A stretch of DNA of 64,000 bases from Rhizobium mongolense subsp. loessense (GCF_900099775.1 NZ_FMTM01000004.1:124001-188000), one strand, 5' to 3'. Counted from the stretch's first letter, positions 1 to 9,028 are shown. Program-made: numbers and translations. Notes: a model not told the origin generated them from the letters alone.

Positions 1-1
1 C

Positions 2-463
2 GAAGCCAACGGCGGGACGCTGACCGGTTCCTCCTTTCCGGTGGCATCAGGCTTGTTCGAGCCTTTGGCAACGCGTGACGCGTTCCTGCCCATTCTGGCC
101 GTGCTCGCCACGGCGGCGGCGACCGGCCGGGCGCTGTCCAAGCTGAAACTGGATCTCGGTCTGCCGTTCACAGCTGCCGATCGGTTGGAGAATTTTGCGA
201 CCGAGCGGAGTGCCGCATTGATGGCTTGGCTGCGCGCCGATGACGCTAATCTTGAACGCTTCACTGCCCCGCTGGGACAGGTGTCCGGGATCAGCGAGCT
301 CGACGGACTGCGGGTGACTTTGAGCAACGGCAGGATCGTCCATTTCAGGCCGTCCGGGAATGCTCCGGAGATGCGCTGCTACGTCGAGGCCGGCAGCCCC
401 GAGGAGACGGCGCAGGTGCTTGATACAGGGTTGGGATTGTTGCGCGGCTTCGACGCCGCCTGA
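2..463 (+). CDS. Phosphomannomutase/phosphoglucomutase family protein, C-terminal part (cut by window edge)
   Basis: The frame is open from the first bases of the window, so the gene starts upstream. It begins with an EANGG-type stretch followed by TRDAFLPILAVLA, typical of the third domain of alpha-D-phosphohexomutases. Near the C-terminus RPSGNAPEMRCYVEA matches the phosphate-binding RPSGTEPK-type loop of domain 4. Such enzymes interconvert mannose-6-phosphate and mannose-1-phosphate (or the glucose pair) to make nucleotide-sugar precursors. The AlgK-, AlgI- and AlgX-like genes downstream suggest the mannose form, feeding an alginate-like polymer. The catalytic serine loop lies outside the window, so substrate preference cannot be judged. 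Confidence 0.85.
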   Translation, partial: EANGGTLTGSSFPVASGLFEPLATRDAFLPILAVLATAAATGRALSKLKLDLGLPFTAADRLENFATERSAALMAWLRADDANLERFTAPLGQVSGISELDGLRVTLSNGRIVHFRPSGNAPEMRCYVEAGSPEETAQVLDTGLGLLRGFDAA

Positions 464-581
464 TCGGTGCTGAACAAGGGATAAGGCCGGCCTGACGCGG
501 CCTTGGTGGTGGTTTGGACCTGCCGACGTGATCGGTTAGGGCCGCCGTTGGATGCATTTGAGGGGTAAGGGTGGACTGACA

Positions 582-1970
582 ATGAAGAAGATGATGAGTT
601 TGAGTAAGGCGCTTGTGGTGGGAACCATGGCGATCTCAGCGGCCGCGTGCACGAGTTCGCCTAAGTTTGCTTATGACGACGCCAAGGCCCAGATCGGTTA
701 CGAGAAGGCGGGCTTCAAGTCGCGCCGTGATCCGGAACAGTTGCTGGCCTTTGCCGCGCAGCATGCGAAGGCACAGGAAGACGTAGTCCGCTACAACCGC
801 GCCTATGCCAATCTGGTGCGCAATCGCGGCAAGAGCCAGGAGGCCTATGCCGCTTTCGAGCGCGCTGCACTTGCCGGCGATGCCAGCTCCGGCCGCCGCC
901 TCGTCAAGGGACATCTCGACGGGGTCTATCGTCCGGCAAACGTCCCCATGATCGCCCATTCGGTCTATCTGCCGCTGACAGCGGACAAGTCCGACGCAAA
1001 CACGCGGCTGCTCCTGGCGCAATTGCTTGACAGCGGCGAGATCGGGGGCGGGGAATTCCGCACCGCGGACGCTTGGCTCGACGAAGCTGCGGCCGCGGGT
1101 GCTACCAAGGCATTCCGTGAACTGGCCGAGCGCGCTGAGAAGTCCGGCAATGTCGCGCTTGCCTCCGATTACTATTATCGGGCGGACAAGACGTCGAAGG
1201 CCGATCGTGCCCTGCGCCAGGCGCGGGTTTACTATCTCGGCCTCGAGGGTGGCCCCAACCCGAAGCTCGGTCACGCCTGGCTCGAACTGGCGCGTAAGCT
1301 CGACAAGCAGGGCGCTGGCCAGCTGGCTGCGCGCATCTATCGCACCACCTTGGGCGGGCGTGATGGCTCCTACCTGATCAGCGTTGCTACGACCGCAGGC
1401 GTCAACGTCCTGTCGCGAGAACAAGTGCTGGAAGCCTATCGCAGTGCCAAGACCAATGCGGACCGGGCGAAGATCCTCGAACCGCTGACGGCAGCGGCGC
1501 GTAATAACGATCCCAATGCGTCCTATGAACTGGCCGCCATCTACATCAGCACGCGCGGCGAGCCGAGCGAGATCAACAGCCTCCTCGTCAAGGCCTATTC
1601 CAAGGGCAAGCCTGAGGCCTTGGACCTGATGATCTCGCAGCTGATGCGGGCGGAAGCCGGTCAGGAGGCCGCGGATATCCTGTTCGACGGTGTCCTCAAG
1701 GCGGCGCAGAAAGGCAACGTCGAGGCCGCCCGATCGCTAAGCTCGCTTTATCGCATCGGTGGGTTCAAGGCTGCTAATCGCGAAGAGAGCCGCATGTGGC
1801 TGCAGCGGGCCGCCGACGCGGGCGACGCCAAGTCGCAATACGAACTCGGTGTCGATCTCTACGAGAACGGTGGCAACCCGCAATCCAAGCAGATGGCGCT
1901 GCAATATCTCAACATGGCAGCCGGGCAAGGTGACCTCTTCGCCCTGACCTACCTCAAATCCAAGACGTAA
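582..1970 (+). CDS. Sel1/TPR-repeat lipoprotein, AlgK-like
   Basis: This 462-residue protein begins with a lipoprotein signal: a basic start, a hydrophobic stretch, then AISAAAC with the lipidated Cys at residue 23. The rest is a series of Sel1/TPR-type helical hairpins, for example SRMWLQRAADAGDAKSQYELG near the C-terminus. AlgK in Pseudomonas is an outer-membrane TPR lipoprotein that helps assemble the alginate export complex, and the neighbours (phosphohexomutase, AlgI- and AlgX-like) support that role here. ATG 582 is preferred over 552 because it gives a proper signal peptide. Orthology to AlgK is inferred from context and architecture, not close sequence identity. Confidence 0.8.
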   Translation: MKKMMSLSKALVVGTMAISAAACTSSPKFAYDDAKAQIGYEKAGFKSRRDPEQLLAFAAQHAKAQEDVVRYNRAYANLVRNRGKSQEAYAAFERAALAGDASSGRRLVKGHLDGVYRPANVPMIAHSVYLPLTADKSDANTRLLLAQLLDSGEIGGGEFRTADAWLDEAAAAGATKAFRELAERAEKSGNVALASDYYYRADKTSKADRALRQARVYYLGLEGGPNPKLGHAWLELARKLDKQGAGQLAARIYRTTLGGRDGSYLISVATTAGVNVLSREQVLEAYRSAKTNADRAKILEPLTAAARNNDPNASYELAAIYISTRGEPSEINSLLVKAYSKGKPEALDLMISQLMRAEAGQEAADILFDGVLKAAQKGNVEAARSLSSLYRIGGFKAANREESRMWLQRAADAGDAKSQYELGVDLYENGGNPQSKQMALQYLNMAAGQGDLFALTYLKSKT

Positions 1971-1985
1971 CGGGAGTATTGGCGA

Positions 1986-3176
1986 ATGTTGGACGCTGAG
2001 TATTCACGCGCCTTGGCCGCCTTTTCGGACGAGGTCTCTCTCTTGCGCGACTGGCTGTACGGCAATGCGCTGCCGCTCTGGTTCGAGGTCGGCTACGACC
2101 GGCAGGCCGGAGGTTTCTTCGAACGGGTCGGGTTGGATGGCACGCCTTGCTTGGAGGACAATCGGAGGGCTCGGGTGCATCCGCGGCAGATCTATTGCTT
2201 TGCCGCGGCCGGCGCGCGCAACGTACTTGTTGACTGGCGCGAACTGATCCAGCACGGATTTTTGTGGTTTGAGCGCGTCTATCGCAGGGACGATGCGTTC
2301 TTCGGCAGTGTCGCGTCGCCTTCGGGGGAGATGATCGACGAGAGCTTCGACCTCTATAATCAGGCCTTCGCCCTCTTCGCTTTTTCCCAGTTGGCCCTGT
2401 CCGTCCCCGAACAGAAGGACGCGATGGAAGAAAAGGCGCGCGTCCTGCTCGCCACGCTGAAGGCGGACTATGCCCATCCGGAGGCGGGGTTCGAGGAAGG
2501 CCGCCCGGTCAAGCTGCCGCTGTGCTCCAATCCGCACATGCATCTCTTCGAGGCCTGCCTCGCCTGGGAGACGATGGCTGCTGATCCTATACCCTGGGCT
2601 GCGTTGGCCGATGAGATCGCCAATCTTGCGATGACGCGGTTCATCGATCAGGAGACCGGTGCGCTCAGGGAGTTCTTCGACCGCGACTGGTCACCGTTTC
2701 CCGGCGACAAGGGACGAATCGTCGAGCCCGGTCATCAATTCGAATGGGCATGGCTCCTGGCACGCTGGGGGATTGCGCGCAACGTCCCGAAGGCAATTGC
2801 GGTCGCCGAGCGGCTCTTCGAAATCGGCGTCGAACACGGTGTCTGCGACGAGCGGCAGGTGGCCTTCATGGGGCTGTATGACGATTTTTCGATTTCTGAC
2901 CCTGTCGCAAGGCTCTGGCCGCAGACCGAATGGCTGAAGGCCTCCGCCCTCCTGGCCCAGATCAGTCGTGGCGAGCAGCGGACCTATTATCTGCGCCAGG
3001 CGGTGAAGGCCGGGACGGCGTTACGCAAGTTCCTCGCCACAGACATTCCGGGGCTCTGGTACGATAAGCTCCCCCTGAGCGGGCAGTTTGTTAACGAGCC
3101 TGCGCCTGCCAGCAGTTTCTACCACATCCTTTGCTCGATCTACGAAGTCGACGACACCCTGAAACTGTTGCAGTGA
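1986..3176 (+). CDS. AGE-family sugar epimerase/isomerase (mannose-6-phosphate isomerase-like)
   Basis: The 396-residue protein has the length and composition of the N-acylglucosamine 2-epimerase (AGE) family, an (alpha/alpha)6 barrel that also includes aldose-ketose isomerases and mannose-6-phosphate isomerases. Family-like segments are RVHPRQIYCFAAAGA near the N-terminus, the central CSNPHMHLFEACLAWE, and EPGHQFEWAWLL, which carry the histidines and glutamates expected in the active site. It starts 16 bases after the AlgK-like gene, with GGGAG upstream. In a locus with a phosphomannomutase it most simply makes mannose-6-phosphate from fructose-6-phosphate, the first step toward GDP-mannose. 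Substrate is inferred. Confidence 0.8.
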   Translation: MLDAEYSRALAAFSDEVSLLRDWLYGNALPLWFEVGYDRQAGGFFERVGLDGTPCLEDNRRARVHPRQIYCFAAAGARNVLVDWRELIQHGFLWFERVYRRDDAFFGSVASPSGEMIDESFDLYNQAFALFAFSQLALSVPEQKDAMEEKARVLLATLKADYAHPEAGFEEGRPVKLPLCSNPHMHLFEACLAWETMAADPIPWAALADEIANLAMTRFIDQETGALREFFDRDWSPFPGDKGRIVEPGHQFEWAWLLARWGIARNVPKAIAVAERLFEIGVEHGVCDERQVAFMGLYDDFSISDPVARLWPQTEWLKASALLAQISRGEQRTYYLRQAVKAGTALRKFLATDIPGLWYDKLPLSGQFVNEPAPASSFYHILCSIYEVDDTLKLLQ

Positions 3177-3399
3177 ATTCCGCCCATTTTTTTGCCGGTC
3201 TGTTTCGACCCGACGCCCCGAGCGGCATGATTCGCCGCCGGTCTGCAATCACGAATGAGGACATCAACTTGGCCACTGATCTTGCTTCCGACCATGAGGG
3301 CGCAGCTTTGCGCGGATGCGCGGTTTACTCGTCGTCGCGGGACGCATCGAGCCGCGCGGGCTGCCGCCCGAGTTCGCGCCAGGACTAGGACTTTCGGAC

Positions 3400-4836
3400 A
3401 TGGTCTTTTCGTCGGTCATCTTCATTTTCGTCTATCTGCCGCTGTTCCTCGCGCTCTATTACGCCTGCCCGGCCCGATACAGGTCCTATTTCATCCTGAT
3501 CGGCTCCTACTGCTTCTATGCCTGGTGGCGGGTGGATCTTTCTCTGCTGATGCTGGCCACAACGGCGTTCAACTATTGCGCGGCGCTGGCGGTCCACGGG
3601 GCAGGAACGCCGCAAAGGCGAAAACTGTTCCTCGTCGCGACCGTCGTCGGCGATCTCGCGCTGCTCTTCTATTTCAAATATTTCAACTTCTTCGCCGATA
3701 GCAGTGCTTATTTGTTCAATCAGGGCGTGCCCTACAGCTGGTCCTTGCCGCACGTCATCCTGCCGATCGGCATCTCCTTTTATATCTTCCACAACATCAG
3801 CTACGTCGTCGACGTCTATCGGCGCGATCTCGAACCGTCGCGGACCTTCGTTGATTATGCGGCGTTCATCGCCTTTTTTCCGCATCAGATCGCCGGTCCG
3901 GTGCTGCGCTTTTCCGATCTTGCCGAGCAATTCTATGGCCGTGAGCACAACTGGACGAAGTTCAACTACGGTGCAATGCGCTTCCTGACGGGACTTGCGA
4001 AAAAGGTGCTCATCGCCGACTCGATCGCTCCGGTCGCCGACGCGGCCTTTTCGATCCCCAATCCGACCATGGCGGAGAGCTGGCTCGGCGCGATAGCATA
4101 CACGCTCCAGCTCTATTTCGATTTCTCCGGCTATTCGTCCATGGCGATCGGACTCGGCATGATGGTAGGCTTCCATTTTATCGAGAACTTCGACGCGCCC
4201 TACAGATCGGTCAACATCACGGATTTCTGGCGCCGCTGGCATATTTCTCTCTCGAGCTGGCTACGCGACTACCTCTACATTTCGCTGGGCGGCAATCGGA
4301 AAGGCGTTGGGCGTACCTATTTTAACTTGGCGGCCACCATGGTTCTTGGAGGATTGTGGCACGGAGCAAACACGACCTTCCTCGTTTGGGGGGCTTGGCA
4401 CGGCTTCTGGCTCGCGGTGGAGCGCTATTTCAACGTTTCGGCCAATGCGCCCTTTCGCATTTCCTCCTGGCTCTTCACCATGATGCTCGTGGTGATCGGC
4501 TGGGTTTTCTTCCGGGCGGCCAATATGACCGAAGCGATGAGCATGCTCGCCGGCATGGTCGGGCTGAATGGATTTGGCTTGCGCAGCGACTATGCCTGGG
4601 AGTTTCCCAACTTTGGATTTCTGCTGATGGTCGTCGGTGTCCTCACGGCGCTTGGCGAGCCGCAATTGCGCCGGTTCTTCGGACTGAAAACGACCAAGGA
4701 ACTGGTGTACGTCGGAGGGATCGATTATCCGCATGTCAACCCCGTTCTGGGGGTTACCGCGACCGTTCTCGGCTTGGCTGCGATCGTCAAGCTAGTGGCC
4801 GATAGCGATACACCTTTCCTCTATTTTCAGTTCTAA
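3400..4836 (+). CDS. algI: MBOAT-family O-acyltransferase, AlgI-like
   Basis: The start at ATG 3400 gives MVFSSVIFIFVYLPLFLALYY, which matches the AlgI N-terminus almost word for word, so longer readings from 3316 are rejected. The protein is 478 residues and strongly hydrophobic, with about ten membrane segments. It carries FYAWWRVDLS, DFWRRWHISLSSWLRDYLY and, around residue 320, GGLWHGANTTFLVWGAWHG with the conserved MBOAT histidine. AlgI moves acetyl groups across the inner membrane to the periplasmic AlgJ/AlgX/AlgF machinery that O-acetylates alginate. The next gene, 14 bases away, is such a partner. Confidence 0.9.
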   Translation: MVFSSVIFIFVYLPLFLALYYACPARYRSYFILIGSYCFYAWWRVDLSLLMLATTAFNYCAALAVHGAGTPQRRKLFLVATVVGDLALLFYFKYFNFFADSSAYLFNQGVPYSWSLPHVILPIGISFYIFHNISYVVDVYRRDLEPSRTFVDYAAFIAFFPHQIAGPVLRFSDLAEQFYGREHNWTKFNYGAMRFLTGLAKKVLIADSIAPVADAAFSIPNPTMAESWLGAIAYTLQLYFDFSGYSSMAIGLGMMVGFHFIENFDAPYRSVNITDFWRRWHISLSSWLRDYLYISLGGNRKGVGRTYFNLAATMVLGGLWHGANTTFLVWGAWHGFWLAVERYFNVSANAPFRISSWLFTMMLVVIGWVFFRAANMTEAMSMLAGMVGLNGFGLRSDYAWEFPNFGFLLMVVGVLTALGEPQLRRFFGLKTTKELVYVGGIDYPHVNPVLGVTATVLGLAAIVKLVADSDTPFLYFQF

Positions 4837-4850
4837 GGAGTGTGCCAGGT

Positions 4851-5999
4851 ATGGACGAGTTCACTGAGGTCGTCGCTTCCGGCGAAATAGATGCTCTGAC
4901 GTCAAAAAAAGACGGGCGTAGGCTGAATGCGAAGCTGGCTTATCTACCGGCTCTGTCGATTTTCATCCTGTTTGCCTGCGGCGTTGCCGTTCTCGGCCAC
5001 TTCTGGAACAGCAAGGAGATGGCGGATCATCGGCAGTCGAAGCGTTCGCTCGCAGACGTCATCCAGGGCCGTGAAGCATTGGCGGTCGAGAGGATATACA
5101 AAGACGTGTTCCCGATTCGGGACTTCTCCACTGGCTTGTTGAACCTCATAAGCTTCAAGATCTTTGGCGAAGCGCGCAAAGGGCTGATCAAGGGGAGCGA
5201 CGGCTGGTTCTTCAGCGATGAGGAATTCAGCTGGAATCGCAAATCCTTGAGCATGCTAGAGAAGCATCTGAATTTCGTAGAGGACACGCTTTCCACGCTG
5301 AGGGAGGCCGGTATCGAGCCTATTCTACTTTTGATTCCGGAAAAGGCTGACATTTATCGCGATAAGCTCGGCGATGTTGCCGTGCCGTCGTCACGTGAGC
5401 ACTTTTATGAAAACGTACGGCTCCGGCTGATCACTATGGGTGTACCGGTTCCCGATCTGCGGGAGGCGTTCCTACAGGCTCGTGAACAAAAGCCGGTCTT
5501 CCTGAAGTCCGACACTCACTGGACTGTGCAGGGCGCTGGTGTGGCCGCCGGTTCCGTCGCTCAGGTGCTAGCACATCATCCAGACCTGAAGCACAAGGAA
5601 TTTACTTTGAAGCCAGAAGAAGAGATCGTGCATATGGGTGACCTCTACAAGTTTGCCAAGTTCTCGATCTTTGAGCCTTTCGTTCCAATGCCCGGCGATG
5701 CTCTCAGGTCGCTTGCCGCCATGAGCGCGGATGCCAGCCTCGACGACCTGCTATCTGACGAGAATGAGGGGCCGGAGGTGGCGATGGTGGGCTCCAGCTA
5801 CAGCGCCAACGCCAAATGGAGCTTCGAAGCCCAGTTAAAGGCGGAGGCGAGAGTCGACGTCATCAATTTCGCTGAGGAGGGTAAGGGGCCGTTCGCCCCG
5901 ATGGAGACCTTCCTCAAAGAGAAGCTCCACGAGCAGAAGCAACTCAAATATGTCATATGGGAAATGCCACTTCGCTATTTCGATGAGGTGGCGTACTGA
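4851..5999 (+). CDS. AlgJ/AlgX-like SGNH-fold polysaccharide O-acetyltransferase
   Basis: A 382-residue protein with one N-terminal membrane anchor (about residues 30-50) and a periplasmic domain. DTHW at 221-224 supplies the Asp/His pair, and GSSYS with Ser at about 316 resembles the GTSYS nucleophile motif of AlgX, so the AlgJ/AlgX catalytic triad appears complete. It would accept acetyl from the AlgI-like partner and place it on the polymer in the periplasm. ATG 4851 sits 10 bases after AAGGAG, whereas GTG 4842 is too close to it. No AlgF- or lyase-like gene follows, so this looks like the last gene of the operon. Confidence 0.85.
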   Translation: MDEFTEVVASGEIDALTSKKDGRRLNAKLAYLPALSIFILFACGVAVLGHFWNSKEMADHRQSKRSLADVIQGREALAVERIYKDVFPIRDFSTGLLNLISFKIFGEARKGLIKGSDGWFFSDEEFSWNRKSLSMLEKHLNFVEDTLSTLREAGIEPILLLIPEKADIYRDKLGDVAVPSSREHFYENVRLRLITMGVPVPDLREAFLQAREQKPVFLKSDTHWTVQGAGVAAGSVAQVLAHHPDLKHKEFTLKPEEEIVHMGDLYKFAKFSIFEPFVPMPGDALRSLAAMSADASLDDLLSDENEGPEVAMVGSSYSANAKWSFEAQLKAEARVDVINFAEEGKGPFAPMETFLKEKLHEQKQLKYVIWEMPLRYFDEVAY

Positions 6000-6512
6000 A
6001 GCGGATGTGGTTGAATGGTCGATATTGACTTTGCCGTGAAAGTACGAGTTGCAATATTACTCTGCCAGGTGGCGACAAATGCAAAGTTTTGGATCGATCG
6101 CCTGGCTTTCTTATCCGCGGTTCGATCCCCATCAAGGCGACGGAAGGAGCACCTGTTGTGCCCCTTGGATGACGTTAGGGAACGTCCGCGTTGAGACACG
6201 TGAACAGGGTGTCAAAGCACAGTTGGGATCATGACTACCTTTATCGCCGCTCCGGTTGAGCGTTGTCAGGATTTCAGCCCACCTTTTTTACCATCGATGT
6301 CCCCGCCGAAAGAACACATCGTTGCTCGCGGTAGCGATGTTGCCCAGGCAAGCCACATGAAGCCATCTTCGTACCAACTGCCCGCAGCACCTCACAGCGG
6401 AGAAAGCCGATGAGTTCCGCGTCTAAAGCAACAATTTTACGGGATTTTTTTACCGGGACTTGTTGCGCTATGGGCTAGCTTTGGGCTCTTTCGCAGCGAG
6501 TATTTCACGGCC
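6000..6512. other. Intergenic region without recognisable gene
   Basis: About 510 bases between the acetyltransferase and the GGDEF-like gene. Short open frames exist on both strands, but none has a good ribosome binding site or family-like residues. Codon pattern and a T-rich patch near 6445 fit non-coding DNA. I see no strong hairpin terminator. Confidence 0.5.
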
Positions 6513-7274
6513 ATGAGTTTTATCAATCGTTACTCCCCCACCACAGTAAAATCGGCCTTGCTGCTTGCTGCGATTGGCGCGGTGTGCTGCCTTGCAGGAT
6601 CCGTTGGTCTTTTACTTGTCTTAAACATTCTCCTCCCGGAGAAACCATTTTTAGCCGGATTCGTGAGCATCATCGTCGTTTCGCTTGTTGTTGCATTTCC
6701 GCTGCTCCTCGCGCTGCAGCTCCGAAACGCAGAACTTGCGGCGCTGCACACGAATATTGACCATACGGCCCGGCATGATCCGGTGACGAACGCACTCACC
6801 GCCACCGCCTTTGCGACCGCGATGCAGAACTATGCCGAGCGCCGCCGGAAAATCGCAACCGACGCCGGCGGAATCATGATCGCCGTGGTCGTCGAGACGC
6901 TCGACGCGATCAGCCGCCGCTATGGCCCGCAATGGGCCGACACGGTGATGCTGTCGCTCGCCGAAATCATCAGGACCTCGGTCAGAAGCGGCGACCTCGT
7001 CGCCCGGCTCGCCTCAAACGAACTCGGCATTTTCCTGCCCGGCGCCAGCCCCGAAAACGCTCAAGACATCGGCGCACGTATCCGCAGGCGCGTCTCACAG
7101 GCTGCCTTCGAATCCGAGGAGGCGCCACTCGACCTTCAGCTCAAGCTCGGAGGCGCCCTCTTCGAGGGGGCTGAGGATTTCAACCGAATCAGACAGCTTG
7201 CCGGCGAGATGGCGTTTGATAGCGGAACTGATGATGGCGAGCCGATCGCGATTGCGAAATTGCCGGCGGCTTGA
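6513..7274 (+). CDS. Membrane protein with degenerate GGDEF-like domain
   Basis: The 253-residue protein has two N-terminal membrane segments (about residues 13-36 and 42-66), then a soluble domain with the GGDEF-domain pattern: HDPVTNALTATAF (cf. DxLTGLxNR), RYGPQWADTVMLSLAEIIR, and RSGDLVARLASNELGIFLPGA. Where active diguanylate cyclases have GG(D/E)EF there is ASNEL (167-171), and the substrate-loop DxLT(G)LxNR is also altered. Catalysis of cyclic-di-GMP synthesis is therefore unlikely. A sensory or scaffold role is possible, and placement after an exopolysaccharide operon is suggestive, but the gene is 500 bases away. Confidence 0.7.
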   Translation: MSFINRYSPTTVKSALLLAAIGAVCCLAGSVGLLLVLNILLPEKPFLAGFVSIIVVSLVVAFPLLLALQLRNAELAALHTNIDHTARHDPVTNALTATAFATAMQNYAERRRKIATDAGGIMIAVVVETLDAISRRYGPQWADTVMLSLAEIIRTSVRSGDLVARLASNELGIFLPGASPENAQDIGARIRRRVSQAAFESEEAPLDLQLKLGGALFEGAEDFNRIRQLAGEMAFDSGTDDGEPIAIAKLPAA

Positions 7275-7626
7275 CACCGGATGGCAGAAGGGCGCGCTTT
7301 TGCCGCTTTCCTGAGATTCAGTCGATTTTCAGCCGACGTGCACCGCGGTGTGTATCATGCTTGTCGGCAGTCAAGATATTGACCGCTCAAGCTTTTTTTG
7401 GAGAACACATGTGCAAGCGCCCGGTCGTTGACACCGGCGATGCTAGCGAGATCCCGACCGTCGATTGAAGCCCAAAGATGATCCAGCGCCGCTCACCGGA
7501 TGATGGAGAACGGCGTAGAGGAGTTTAATTTGGCGCCGATCAGCAGAATGCCGGCTTGGTTTTTCAGCAGGCTGTAGGAGAGCACGCAGGCATCCGTTCC
7601 GACGACGGGCGATAATGTCGCGCTCG
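7275..7626. other. Intergenic region with possible gene debris
   Basis: No complete gene is supported. On the minus strand near 7500-7610 one frame reads YSLLKNQAGILLIGAKL and ends at a stop near 7500, which looks like coding debris of unknown family. On the plus strand a 19-codon frame starts at 7409 after a T-run and GGAG, but nothing supports it as a gene. Confidence 0.35.
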
Positions 7627-8047
7627 TTAGCTGCTCCATGGATCGACGATCTCGATTCCGAAACCTTCAAAATCCCTGGTATTGCGCGTAGCGAGGGTAA
7701 GATTGTGTGCCATTGCCGTAGCAGCGATCAAACCGTCCATCGAGGCGAGCCCACGATCGCTGCGCTTCGCAAGTGCCGTCAGGTCGCCACGCCAGGGCGA
7801 CAGGCTCCTCTACCGGAATGACCCGCTGCTCGAAACGTTGCGGAAGATCCGTGGCAAGCCATTCCGCCAGCGCGTCGCGTTTTCGCCCACTATCCATCAA
7901 GGCAACACCGCGGCGAATTTCCGCGATCGATACAAGACTGATGAAGGCGCGATCTTCGTCAAGCCCATCGAGCCATTCCAGGACGCGTGTATCGGGACGC
8001 GGCTTCGTCACCTCGGAGAAGACATTGGTGTCAAGCAGCAGTCTCAC
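7627..8047 (-). pseudogene. vapC: VapC-type PIN-domain toxin, frameshifted
   Basis: The N-terminal part (LLLDTNVFSEVTKPRP, then SIAEIRRGVALM) is a clear PIN-domain RNase toxin with the first two acidic metal ligands. After VALAW, near 7784-7790, the frame is lost. Reading continues in another frame as DLTALAKR, then SMDGLIAATAMAHNLTL and RNTRDFEGFGIEIVDPW to a stop at 7627, restoring the remaining PIN motifs. A gain of one or loss of two bases in a GC-rich run explains this. The first frame alone gives 126 residues with a scrambled tail, so the toxin is probably inactive. It overlaps the upstream antitoxin gene by four bases. Confidence 0.8.
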
Positions 8048-8310
8048 AGCGGCAAATCACGCGGTTCATCACGTTGACGCTCGAGGTCCAGATCGGTGCC
8101 GCGCAGTGGCGAGTCCATCAGGAACTCGGCGAGCGAACCTTTGCGCGCCGTTTTCCTTTGCCAATCCTCCACCGAAACAACGACGACGCTCGGTTTTCCG
8201 TTTCGGGTGATCGTCTGGGGCACGGATTGTGCTCGCTCGATAACCTCCGAAAGATTTGCTTTGGCGCTGGCGACCGTCCAGCTCTTGTCATTGTGCGTTG
8301 ATGGTTGCAT
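8044..8310 (-). CDS. vapB: VapB/Phd-YefM-family antitoxin
   Basis: An 88-residue protein starting WTVASAKANLSEVIERAQ and continuing PQTITRNGKPSVVVVSVEDW, the classic Phd/YefM antitoxin fold that binds operator DNA and neutralises a PIN toxin. The C-terminal tail (DSPLRGTDLDLERQRDEPRDLPL) is the expected toxin-binding region. ATGA overlap with the downstream vapC shows translational coupling. The frame is intact although the toxin is broken, a state that carries no cost because the antitoxin alone is harmless and may still repress its promoter. Confidence 0.8.
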   Translation of the reverse strand: MQPSTHNDKSWTVASAKANLSEVIERAQSVPQTITRNGKPSVVVVSVEDWQRKTARKGSLAEFLMDSPLRGTDLDLERQRDEPRDLPL

Positions 8311-8379
8311 TACTCAGCTCCTGACTATTTTGACTATATGCGACGGTCTGATCTAGATGTTTGATCCCAGGCTTTGATA

Positions 8380-8500
8380 GGGTCTCCTTGTCTTCCGCAT
8401 CAAAGGATGCGCTATGGGCCAGGTTCTTCATGGAAGCGCCACGACGACAGAGGCAGTCCGTCGAGCGATACAACATAGTCAAGAGAGCCTGAGGGCTAGA
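8380..8500 (+). mobile_element. IS481-type transposase fragment (5' end only)
   Basis: From ATG 8414 the frame reads MGQVLHGSATTTEAVRRAI and then QHSQESLRA. I recognise this as the N-terminus of a transposase common in rhizobia (IS481-type, with a helix-turn-helix following). Homology stops abruptly at about 8497, where the expected helix-turn-helix is replaced by unrelated codons. Only about 30 of roughly 300 residues remain. The left boundary is uncertain. Confidence 0.7.
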
Positions 8501-8773
8501 TGGAATATCTATTCAGCCTATATTTCTGGTGTTCTTTCATCGCCGTTCGGCTCAGACCTCTTGTTGGACCTTCTTCAGAATGATTTGCGAACCTCCTTCA
8601 CGGCCTCAACCTTCGTTGCATGACCAAAATATTGAAATCCACGAGACGACGGTTCGGTCATATCGTTCCCATCGCCTGAACGAACGTATTGAACGCAAAG
8701 AATGCTGCCTTGGCAGTGCTATTCGCCGAATTAATGCCAGTCTCGCGCAACCACAGGGCACCGTTTCGGCAGT
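8501..8773. other. Non-coding remnant DNA
   Basis: No gene is supported between the transposase fragment and the XRE gene. The open frame running out of the transposase to 8623 encodes no recognisable sequence. I see no repeats or strong hairpins. Confidence 0.4.
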
Positions 8774-9019
8774 CTATTCTTGGGAAAGCCGGCGCAGCGC
8801 GTCATAAGGATCGAAGTCCAGTATTCTCGACAACTCGAGGAACTCAATGACATCCACTCGGCGCTGGCCACTTTCCAAACGCGCCACAAACGATTGATAC
8901 TCACCAAGTTTGTCGGCGAGTTCCGTCTGCGTGAGGCCCGATGCCTCCCGCTTCTCGATCAGGAGCGCTATGAGCGCTCTGTGCCTTTCCGTGCCGAGAG
9001 TCTTCGCCACGTTACCCAC
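8774..9019 (-). CDS. Small XRE-family helix-turn-helix regulator
   Basis: An 81-residue protein consisting almost entirely of an HTH_3 domain: ALIALLIEKREASGLTQTEL, ADKLGEYQSFVARLESGQRR, VDVIEFLELSRILDFDP. The helix-turn-helix lies at about residues 27-50. Such solo XRE proteins are repressors of phages, toxin-antitoxin modules or themselves, but no partner gene is adjacent: upstream is a LysR remnant and downstream is IS debris. It may be an orphan antitoxin-like regulator. The frame is intact and composition is normal. Confidence 0.75.
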   Translation of the reverse strand: MGNVAKTLGTERHRALIALLIEKREASGLTQTELADKLGEYQSFVARLESGQRRVDVIEFLELSRILDFDPYDALRRLSQE

Positions 9020-9028
9020 CTTGCTTAA

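Noticed and set aside
3385..4242. 285-residue open frame antisense to the AlgI-like gene
   Set aside because: The plus strand is a clear MBOAT protein; the antisense frame is rich in Arg/Glu/Asp, lacks family features and is a product of GC-rich codon use.
6231..6413. 60-residue plus-strand frame
   Set aside because: No ribosome binding site, Pro/Ser-rich unstructured content, no resemblance to known proteins.
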